12,070 nucleotides of DNA. It comes from GWA1-39-11 sp964640435. GTDB taxonomy: Bacteria; Patescibacteriota; Microgenomatia; Levybacterales; GWA1-39-11. Shown piece after piece: positions 7,311 to 12,070 of the stretch; positions within the stretch are counted from its first letter, which is position 1, and each line of letters begins with the position of its first letter. The notes beneath the pieces were generated by a model. The model had not been told where the DNA came from and searched no databases. It worked only from the letters and a program-made list of their open reading frames with translations. The stretch lies in NCBI GenBank assembly GCA_964640435.1, contig CAZXFJ010000030.1:1-12070 (forward strand), given 5' to 3'. The position numbers were made by a program, and so were the translations under genes.

Positions 7311-7347
7311 AAAAAAGTCATTGAGTATAATGACTTCTCATTTTTTT
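7311..7347. terminator. Terminator-like hairpin, symmetric on both strands
   Basis: AAGTCAT (7315-7321) pairs with ATGACTT (7330-7336) around an 8-nt loop. An A-run (7311-7316) lies before it and seven T (7341-7347) follow after 4 nt. On the minus strand the stem is followed directly by T, the classical form. The loop region also contains TATAAT (7326-7331), so this may be a promoter instead of, or as well as, an attenuator. Confidence 0.45.
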
Positions 7348-7350
7348 CCG

Positions 7351-7863
7351 CCTCACGGCTTGAGCCTGTAAAATGGATCGCCGGGGCGATTAAATAACAA
7401 AAAAAGAAAGTGAGGAAGTTTATGGATTTATGACTAGACTATTTCGCAGTGGTATGCGACTCGGCCGAGAACTCGAGGCTAGATCTAGTCGAAACTGCTA
7501 TATGCAGTAGGTTGTTCTCATCGGAGGCTTTCAGCGACTGTTATTACGCGTATGTTGACTTAGTCGTTCTCTACAACTGAAAGCCTCCCGCATGGAGACT
7601 AAGCTATCTGAGGGTTTTCGCACCTCCCTTAACTGTCAAAGATAGCTTATGTCTCCTCCATGGAGACGCATGCGTTCATTTGAACGTCGGCGGGGACGTT
7701 CTTTGTATGCGTCTCCACCAAACAATTACCGTCTCCCATATGGAGATTTAACATATATGTGCTATTCCACTGGACCACCATAGCTTGCTATGGAGTGGAG
7801 TAGTGTCGTCTTCTGAGTGTAGAGGTGCCTTTTCGCCTGCCCCTGCTTGGGGTGCCTCTACAC
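7351..7863 (+). ncRNA. Candidate large structured RNA or long leader, unrecognised
   Basis: About 510 nt with no credible ORF and back-to-back stem-loops. CCTCA/TGAGG (7351-7355, 7411-7415) encloses ATCGC/GCGAT (7377-7390). GACTAGA/TCTAGTC (7432-7438, 7484-7490) encloses TCGCA/TGCGA and CTCG-CGAG hairpins. ACTGC/GCAGT lies at 7494-7508. A 12-bp stem runs from 7523-7534 to 7577-7588, extended by CGACT/AGTCG. A stem of about 15 bp runs from 7594-7608 to 7641-7656. A 10-bp stem runs from 7662-7671 to 7707-7716. TCTCC/GGAGA lies at 7732-7746. TCCACT/AGTGGA (7766-7799) encloses CCATAG/CTATGG. A 9-bp stem GTGTAGAGG (7817-7825) pairs with 7855-7863. RNase P RNA, tmRNA, SRP RNA and 6S RNA were considered and no hallmark was seen. 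Plus orientation is assumed from the upstream promoter and downstream gene. Confidence 0.6.
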
Positions 7864-8016
7864 AACCAGACCTTCGTCAAGCTCGCGTTAAAGTGAGAAG
7901 GCGATAGTTCAATGGGAAAATGAAAGGAGAAAATAGGGATTCCCGGACTCTTGACTGGGGAGGTCGCCGGGAGAAAAGAGATGAAATGATTCATCTACCG
8001 ACACGCACGTTTGAGC
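7864..8016 (+). promoter_or_regulatory. Leader segment between the structured region and the membrane-protein gene
   Basis: Two further hairpins can be drawn: TCCCGG (7941-7946) with CCGGGA (7967-7972), and GATGAA/TTCATC with loop ATGA (7980-7995), which ends 21 nt before the Shine-Dalgarno. A purine-rich AAAGGAG (7923-7929) resembles a ribosome site but has no start codon at a useful distance. Its role is unknown beyond being leader. Confidence 0.35.
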
Positions 8017-8022
8017 AAGGAG
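8017..8022 (+). promoter_or_regulatory. Shine-Dalgarno site of the membrane-protein gene
   Basis: A perfect AAGGAG lies 9 nt before ATG 8032. This selects 8032 over the upstream in-frame TTG at 8011, which would put the ribosome site inside the gene. Confidence 0.8.
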
Positions 8023-8031
8023 TTTCTCGAA

Positions 8032-9087
8032 ATGAGATTCATACCTAAGGCTCATCTACCAGCTCTCATAGTAGCCGGGTTTCTCGGCTTCTTGGGCGTA
8101 GTAGCTCTGAGTCAGTCTCACCCGCCGCCTTCAAGCGGCGACAACCTGACGTCGTCGGGCTTCGCGTTCATCATCGATGACCTCGAGGCTAGCAATCTGG
8201 ATATGGCTGTTGCTGAAGTCGTGCCGAGTGCCGACATCGCTACAGTCTTTAGCACTTGGGAGATTAGAACCGGTACAACGGTTCTGAGTTCGGAGGTGTC
8301 GCCAATAACGACACTAATGAACTCACTTCTCTTGAGTACCAACTCGTCGTCTGCGATCTATGACATCGACAGCGGCATCGCACCTGCGATCGGCAGCGTC
8401 CCGGTCTACAGCATCGTCGCTGAGACCTCCGGCGCCAGCCTTCCGGCTACTGACACCGCAACGAACTTGAGCGGCGTCCTGACCACCTTGGCACAACAAG
8501 CGCTGCGCGCTGACGCCCCGGCGGTCACCGTACCTACTGCGGTCAACGTTACTTCGAGCGCCTACGCCTACGACGACACCGGCCAGATCAACCTGATCAC
8601 CGCTGCCACCGACGACGTCGACGACGCTGCAACGCTTGCTACCGCGTTAACATCAACTGCAACCGTGATTGGCATGGACAGCGGAGGTTCATCGACCGCC
8701 GCCTCGCCCATCGCCGTCCCGCGACCTGACACCGGCTACTTCCTGAATGGTGGTGCAACCGTCACCAACCTTCTCGGCGACGCCTCCAGGTCTCTCGTGA
8801 ACCCAGCCCTTCTGGCCGGGCTCGCTCTCGCAGCAGTTGGCTACTTCTTTGTGCGCAACCCCATGGCGCTGAGACAGGCCGTCCGGATCGCTCCGATCCT
8901 GGCCGCCGTTTCGGTCCTGGCTCTTGCGACGCAAGGAGGTATCGGTCACATCGGCATCACTCAAGCGGGCGAACCCGGTCTGGCTCAGACCGCCGACTCG
9001 AACACCTGGGTTGCCGGCGCCGCTTTTGCGGTTGTGGCCGCCCTCGTGGTCGCAGGCTTCGCTGTGAAGATCGTCCGCGAGGAGTAA
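8032..9087 (+). CDS. Unrecognised membrane-anchored Ala/Thr/Ser-rich protein
   Basis: Family not recognised. The 351-aa product starts with a short basic end and a hydrophobic segment (about 9-27, signal peptide or anchor), followed by SHPPPSS. A long region without membrane segments (about 28-250) is rich in A, T, S, V and D with almost no Lys and no Cys, like an exported, possibly beta-rich or stalk-like domain. Three C-terminal hydrophobic segments follow (about 257-274, 284-300 and 326-346), ending in KIVREE. The likely topology is a large outside domain held by an N-terminal anchor and a C-terminal helical bundle. GC is the highest in the window (62% in the 60-base line at 8521), unlike the backbone, which indicates foreign origin. 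It lies downstream of the structured region and ends one base before the GTG start of a 33-aa membrane ORF. No enzyme motif is visible. Confidence 0.8.
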   Translation: MRFIPKAHLPALIVAGFLGFLGVVALSQSHPPPSSGDNLTSSGFAFIIDDLEASNLDMAVAEVVPSADIATVFSTWEIRTGTTVLSSEVSPITTLMNSLLLSTNSSSAIYDIDSGIAPAIGSVPVYSIVAETSGASLPATDTATNLSGVLTTLAQQALRADAPAVTVPTAVNVTSSAYAYDDTGQINLITAATDDVDDAATLATALTSTATVIGMDSGGSSTAASPIAVPRPDTGYFLNGGATVTNLLGDASRSLVNPALLAGLALAAVGYFFVRNPMALRQAVRIAPILAAVSVLALATQGGIGHIGITQAGEPGLAQTADSNTWVAGAAFAVVAALVVAGFAVKIVREE

Positions 9088-9088
9088 G

Positions 9089-9190
9089 GTGGAAGATGTA
9101 CTCTTCCTCCTAGGTGCGTTTGCTACCTCTGGAGTGATGATTGGTTACGTGCATCTGCACAAACCACGCACTGCCAGACGGCGACGCTAA
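9089..9190 (+). CDS. 33-aa single-pass membrane micro-protein
   Basis: Short ORF with a GTG start one base after the stop of the upstream membrane protein. GAGGAG at 9079-9084, inside the end of that gene, serves as a close Shine-Dalgarno, so translation is probably coupled. The predicted peptide opens MEDVLFLLGAF, continues hydrophobic to about residue 22, then has a His/Lys-containing stretch and ends with four consecutive Arg. An acidic N-terminus, one helix and a strongly basic C-terminus fit the positive-inside rule (C-terminus in the cytoplasm). The GC-rich composition matches its neighbour. It may be a small subunit of the upstream protein. Support is positional and compositional only; no family is known. 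Confidence 0.5.
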   Translation: MEDVLFLLGAFATSGVMIGYVHLHKPRTARRRR

Positions 9191-9198
9191 CCACCTCC

Positions 9199-9228
9199 TG
9201 CCCCCGGGGGATTCGTCCCTCGGGGGCA
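9199..9228 (+). terminator. 13-bp GC-rich hairpin with UUCG tetraloop
   Basis: TGCCCCCGGGGGA (9199-9211) pairs with TCCCTCGGGGGCA (9216-9228) around TTCG, with one G-U pair. It lies 8 nt after the micro-ORF stop. The stem is very stable, but ACAAACAAAGG follows instead of a T-run, so it is a weak intrinsic terminator. It may act as an mRNA 3' stabiliser or separate the micro-ORF from the next ribosome site. Confidence 0.55.
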
Positions 9229-9247
9229 ACAAACAAAGGAGGACTCA

Positions 9248-9409
9248 ATGAGTCACAAACTGACCACCAATTTTGGTGGAGTGGATGCGGAGGAGCTGTT
9301 TTTGGGTCAATCGACCCACGCCTTTCTTGGCGTAACAGTTCCCCGCATCCACATCAGTTTTAATAATCTATATATCTTCATTCGTTATTCCCCGTTCGTT
9401 TTTGTATAA
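9248..9409 (+). CDS. Possible 53-aa ORF, or the 5' remnant of a lost cistron
   Basis: AAAGGAGG at 9235-9242, the strongest Shine-Dalgarno in the window, lies 5 nt before ATG 9248. About a dozen codons follow (MSHKLTTNFGG), then the frame runs through three-way-junction copy 2 and on into AT-rich backbone sequence, ending at a TAA inside the exonuclease -10 box. The second half of the product is therefore set by the repeat and by promoter DNA. The likeliest reading is a gene start whose body was lost when the element or island edge formed here; a genuine small protein is the alternative. GACTC/GAGTC (9242-9254) could fold over the start codon, and CCACCA/TGGTGG (9264-9279) forms another hairpin next to the repeat. 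Confidence 0.25.
   Translation: MSHKLTTNFGGVDAEELFLGQSTHAFLGVTVPRIHISFNNLYIFIRYSPFVFV
9283..9350 (+). repeat. Three-way-junction element, copy 2
   Basis: Same fold as copy 1. The outer stem is GGATGCGG (9283-9290) with CCGCATCC (9343-9350), extendable by two pairs to 9281-9352. One bulged A leads to the inner stem GGAGCTGTT (9292-9300) with AACAGTTCC (9334-9342), here fully paired. The hairpins are GGGTC/GACCC with loop AATC (9304-9317) and ACGCC/GGCGT with loop TTTCTT (9318-9333). Against copy 1, the third outer pair changes from G-C to A-T on both sides, and the U-U mismatch becomes A-U. Single differences otherwise fall mainly in loops and the bulge. The copies start 2253 bp apart in the same orientation. 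Confidence 0.85.
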
Positions 9410-9410
9410 T
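9405..9410 (+). promoter_or_regulatory. -10 box of the exonuclease operon, leaderless
   Basis: TATAAT, preceded directly by TG. Expected +1 is 9417, one base before ATG 9418, so the mRNA is leaderless within error. No clear -35 and no Shine-Dalgarno. It marks the return to backbone-style expression after the island. Confidence 0.7.
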
Positions 9411-9417
9411 ATCCTCA

Positions 9418-10347
9418 ATGGAAGGAAAGAAGACTGTATTTCTCTTAGTGGACGGATCAGCAATGGTGCACCGTGCATATCATGCGATGCCTCCTTTTAC
9501 TACTTCTGAAGGTATGCCAACTGGAGCAATTTCCGGATTTTTCTCAATGCTCTTGAAGCTAATTCAGCAACTTAAACCAGGACACATTTTTGTTGCGTTT
9601 GATCGTCCAAAACCAACGTTTCGTCAGCAAATGTATGTGGGATATCAAGCACAGCGTCCTAAAATGGAATCTGATCTGTCAGATCAGTTTAAGGCTATTA
9701 TCGACATATTAAACAAAGCAAAAATTACTCAAGTTGGGGTAGATGGTTTTGAAGCAGATGATGTAATAGGGACTGTATCAACAGACGCAAACCGTGAGGG
9801 AATAATCACATATATTGTTACAGGAGACCGCGATATTTTACAGCTGGTTGATAAGGATACGCTTGTTTTGATGCCTATTAAGGGAATATCGGAAGTAAAA
9901 ATTCACGATGAGGAATCTGTAAAGGAAAAATATGGAGTAAATCCTCCTCAAATAGTTGATTTAAAAGGTTTAACAGGAGATGCATCAGATAATTATCCCG
10001 GTGTTCCAGGGATAGGACCAAAAACGGCAGCAAATTTGATCGCAGAATACAGTAATTTTAATAATATTTACCAACACCTAGATGACATAGCGGTTAAGAA
10101 TAAAAACCTTGCCCAGAAGCTTATAGACGGTTCAGAAGCAGGTCATATTTCATATACTTTGGCAAAAATAAAAACGGATGTTCCATTTTCTTACAGCTTA
10201 GAGGAATGTGAGACCTCAAAAATAGACATTGATGCATTTAAAAAAGCTTTAGAGGAGTTTGAGTTTAAAACATTACCTAAAAGAGTAGATGAGGTGCTAG
10301 GACGTCGCGAAGAAACTAAAAAACAGAATCAAATGAAATTATTGTAA
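9418..10347 (+). CDS. Stand-alone 5'-3' exonuclease (PolA N-terminal / FEN-like domain)
   Basis: Structure-specific 5' nuclease equivalent to the N-terminal domain of DNA polymerase I, used to remove RNA primers and flaps in lagging-strand synthesis and repair. The 309-aa product has the acidic metal-site pattern: D12 in VDGSAMVHRAYH, D62 in AFDRPKPTFR, E112/D114/D115 in GFEADDVIGT, D137/D139 in TGDRDILQLV, and D188/D191 in GDASDNYPG. The helix-hairpin-helix GVPGIGPKTA (195-204) binds DNA. It ends in a basic tail after LPKRVDEVL, where full PolA would continue, and the stop is followed by another gene, so no polymerase domain is present here; one may be encoded elsewhere. The start follows the promoter by one base. 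The stop codon shares one base with the next ATG, which implies coupling. Confidence 0.93.
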   Translation: MEGKKTVFLLVDGSAMVHRAYHAMPPFTTSEGMPTGAISGFFSMLLKLIQQLKPGHIFVAFDRPKPTFRQQMYVGYQAQRPKMESDLSDQFKAIIDILNKAKITQVGVDGFEADDVIGTVSTDANREGIITYIVTGDRDILQLVDKDTLVLMPIKGISEVKIHDEESVKEKYGVNPPQIVDLKGLTGDASDNYPGVPGIGPKTAANLIAEYSNFNNIYQHLDDIAVKNKNLAQKLIDGSEAGHISYTLAKIKTDVPFSYSLEECETSKIDIDAFKKALEEFEFKTLPKRVDEVLGRREETKKQNQMKLL

Positions 10348-11450
10348 TGAAAATAGCTATAGTTCACGACTATATCAAAGAATATGGTGGAGCAGAGCGA
10401 GTGCTTCTCGAGCTTCATAAACTTTTTCCTGAAGCACCGGTATATACCTCGATTTATACACCAGAATATTTAGGACCTCACGAGGATGAATTCAAAAGTA
10501 TGAAGGTCAAAACATCATTTCTAAATTTAATTCCATTTCGTCAAAAATTAATTTCAATATTTCGTCTTATTGCGCCCTTGGCTTTTATGAGTATGAATTT
10601 ATCAAAGTACGACGTTATTATTGTTTCTCAAACAGGCGCATATTTTCCAAATTTAGTTCAAAAAGGCAAAGCCAAGCTTGTTTGCTACACTCATACACCA
10701 CCTCGATATCTTTATGGATATATGACTGCTCGTGACTGGCAAAAGGATCGCTTAATGCGTCTTGCAGGTCACACCGTGAATCATTTCTTGCGAATGGTAG
10801 ATTTTAAAGCCTCTCAAAATGTTGACCAATTTATCGCCAACTCAGAAGAGATAAAGGCTCGTATTCAAAAGTTTTATAGACGCGACGCAATTGTTATCAA
10901 TCCACCAGTTGATATTCCGGAAGAGAGAAAAACTTCTAAAAAAGAATATTACGTAGCAGGAGGAAGACTTGCTCGTGCAAAAGGAATAGATGTTATTTTG
11001 GATGCTTTTATGGATAGTGGAAAAGCAATCAAAATATTTGGAAAAGGATTTGCAGGATTTGAAGATGAGCTACTTGAAAAAGTTAAAGGTAGAAAATCAA
11101 AAATTGAATTTGTTGGAGAAGTAACAGATGAAGAGAAAATTGAATTAATGCGGGAAGCCAAAGGTTATATATTTGCAGCATATGATGAAGATTTTGGAAT
11201 AACACCAGTTGAGGCAATGGCCGTGGGAACTCCAGTTGTTGCTTTTCGAAGTGGGGGAGTGCAAGAGACTGTAGTTGATGGAAAAACTGGAATTTTTTAT
11301 GACAAAAATACTGCAGATGAATTAAATTCGGCAATTAACAAATTAGAAAAGTCTAAAATTATTTCTGAGGCGTGTAGAAATCAGGCAGAGAAGTTTTCAG
11401 CTAGAGTATTTGACAAAAAAATAAAAGAGTTTATAAGTAATATCGATTAA
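10347..11450 (+). CDS. GT4-family glycosyltransferase (WbaZ/mannosyltransferase-like)
   Basis: Retaining GT-B glycosyltransferase that transfers a sugar from a nucleotide-sugar, probably in cell-surface glycan synthesis at the inner membrane face. The 367-aa product opens MKIAIVHDYIKEYGGAERV, with the Gly-rich acceptor-side loop after strand 1, and has CYTHTPPRYLYG, typical of the mannosyltransferase-like branch. The nucleotide-binding half starts near residue 200 (GGRLARAKGID) and contains the EX7E motif EDFGITPVE (E281/E289) followed by AMAVGTPVVAF and GGVQETV. There is no signal peptide or true membrane segment, so membrane association would be peripheral. ATG overlaps the exonuclease stop by one base and the next gene starts 2 nt after its own stop codon. 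The operon mixing with repair genes is probably genome compaction. Acceptor and sugar are unknown. Confidence 0.92.
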   Translation: MKIAIVHDYIKEYGGAERVLLELHKLFPEAPVYTSIYTPEYLGPHEDEFKSMKVKTSFLNLIPFRQKLISIFRLIAPLAFMSMNLSKYDVIIVSQTGAYFPNLVQKGKAKLVCYTHTPPRYLYGYMTARDWQKDRLMRLAGHTVNHFLRMVDFKASQNVDQFIANSEEIKARIQKFYRRDAIVINPPVDIPEERKTSKKEYYVAGGRLARAKGIDVILDAFMDSGKAIKIFGKGFAGFEDELLEKVKGRKSKIEFVGEVTDEEKIELMREAKGYIFAAYDEDFGITPVEAMAVGTPVVAFRSGGVQETVVDGKTGIFYDKNTADELNSAINKLEKSKIISEACRNQAEKFSARVFDKKIKEFISNID

Positions 11451-11451
11451 T

Positions 11452-12070
11452 ATGCCTGAATTACCAGAAGTTGAAACACTTAAATTAGGTTTAAAAAAAT
11501 ATACTGTAGGAAAGACTATAAAGGATCTAGATGTTATTGATCCAAAGCTTTTAACAGGTGACCCAAAATCTGTTGAGAAGGGCAAAATAGTAGATGTACG
11601 ACGCTACGCTAAAGGTATTGTAATAGATTTATCAAATAAATATTCCATTGCATTCCACATAAAGCTTACTGGTCAGCTTATCTTTCGAGATGAGAAAACA
11701 CGTGACCTGGATGTGATGAAGCCAACACCTAACAAAGTTCCTAACAAATTCACTCGTGTTATTTTTAATTTCTCAGACGGATCAAATCTGTATTTTCAAG
11801 AAGTTCGTGGTTTTGCTTGGATGAAGATTCTCAAGACAGATGATCTAAAAACTCTTCCATTCTTTAAGTCACTTGGTCCTGAGCCCATTCCATCTCCCGG
11901 ATCTGGAACTCCCGAGCTTACTCTTGAATATTTTGAGAAGATAGTTAAAAAATCAAACCTACCAATAAAGGTTCTTCTTATGGACCAACAAAAGATTGGG
12001 GGAATTGGAAATATATATGCAAATGATGCCTGTTTTGACGCTCATATTGATCCTAGACGCAAGGCAAAGG
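11452..12070 (+). CDS. mutM: Formamidopyrimidine-DNA glycosylase (3' partial)
   Basis: Bifunctional base-excision repair enzyme that removes 8-oxoguanine and formamidopyrimidines and nicks the abasic site. The 206 codons before the window edge begin MPELPEVETL; after Met removal, Pro and Glu are the catalytic N-terminus. Other landmarks are RRYAKG (Lys54, at the conserved Lys), HIKLTGQL (69-76, with Leu where many Fpg have Met in MTG), EVRGF (Arg119 and Phe121, the void-filling pair) and the helix-two-turn-helix start GIGNIYANDA (Asn187). The C-terminal zinc finger lies beyond the window, so Fpg versus Nei-type rests on these motifs, which favour Fpg. Start lies one base after the glycosyltransferase stop, no Shine-Dalgarno; translation is probably coupled. 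Confidence 0.93.
   Translation, partial: MPELPEVETLKLGLKKYTVGKTIKDLDVIDPKLLTGDPKSVEKGKIVDVRRYAKGIVIDLSNKYSIAFHIKLTGQLIFRDEKTRDLDVMKPTPNKVPNKFTRVIFNFSDGSNLYFQEVRGFAWMKILKTDDLKTLPFFKSLGPEPIPSPGSGTPELTLEYFEKIVKKSNLPIKVLLMDQQKIGGIGNIYANDACFDAHIDPRRKAK

Noticed and set aside
7422..7433. Mini-ORF ATG GAT TTA TGA with a purine-rich stretch upstream, as a leader peptide
   Set aside because: Three codons only, no regulatory codon run, and it lies within the structured region.
7462..7742. Many 6-bp palindromes (such as CGGCCG, CTCGAG, AGATCT, ACGCGT, CCATGG, GCATGC, CATATG) resembling a cloning polylinker
   Set aside because: They are spread over 280 bp and sit inside longer imperfect hairpins, not in a compact linker, and no vector-like gene or promoter is seen. 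Vector contamination cannot be fully excluded without a search.
8011..8031. TTG 8011 as the start of the membrane protein
   Set aside because: The perfect AAGGAG at 8017-8022 would then lie inside the gene; ATG 8032 has ideal spacing to it.
7920..8051. Overlapping small ORF starting ATG 7920
   Set aside because: No ribosome site, very hydrophilic unremarkable sequence, and it overlaps the start and Shine-Dalgarno of the membrane-protein gene.
7472..8192. Shared 11-mer CTCGAGGCTAG at 7472-7482 and 8182-8192
   Set aside because: The match does not extend on either side, and one such match in several kilobases is not far from chance.
5762..9382. Possible target-site duplication at the island edges (AATCTA near 5762 and near 9365)
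   Set aside because: Only six bases match cleanly; the rest aligns poorly and is AT-rich promoter-type sequence.

Overview
The window looks like a chromosomal segment of an uncultivated Patescibacteria (CPR)-type bacterium. This is inferred from gene content and expression style, not from a search. The pointers are very short start-proximal promoters (an extended -10 box ending about 6 nt before the ATG, so mRNAs are leaderless or nearly so), a short CysRS/MshC-family ligase, a stand-alone 5'-3' exonuclease in place of full PolA, and a large HerA/VirB4-like membrane ATPase. The backbone genes are fairly AT-rich; one hand-counted 60-base line at 3901 is 38% GC.

Left backbone (1-5768), all on the + strand: a 5'-truncated CysRS/MshC-family ligase; yidD with a small 67-aa gene directly behind it; ftsH; and a 739-aa VirB4/TraD-like ATPase. 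Right backbone (9405-12070), also + strand: a stand-alone PolA-type 5'-3' exonuclease, a GT4 glycosyltransferase and a 3'-truncated Fpg/MutM. The last three are packed with 1-nt overlap or 1-nt spacing and read as one operon.

Between them lies an accessory island (about 5769-9360) of clearly different character. Its genes are GC-richer (60-base samples: 55% at 6301, 62% at 8521) and use classical Shine-Dalgarno sites, unlike the backbone. It has two modules. Module 1 is a structured leader, a three-histidine-box membrane fatty acid desaturase, and a three-way-junction hairpin element. Module 2 is a promoter, about 900 nt of non-coding DNA with a 500-nt run of stem-loops, a novel membrane-anchored protein, a 33-aa membrane micro-ORF, a long UUCG-capped hairpin, and a second copy of the same three-way-junction element. 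The two copies share their inner sequence and keep the outer stem paired through a compensatory change.

The strongest candidates for something undescribed are the dense structured region at 7351-7863 upstream of the unknown membrane protein, and the paired three-way-junction elements that end each module. No tRNA, rRNA, CRISPR array, transposase or integrase was found.
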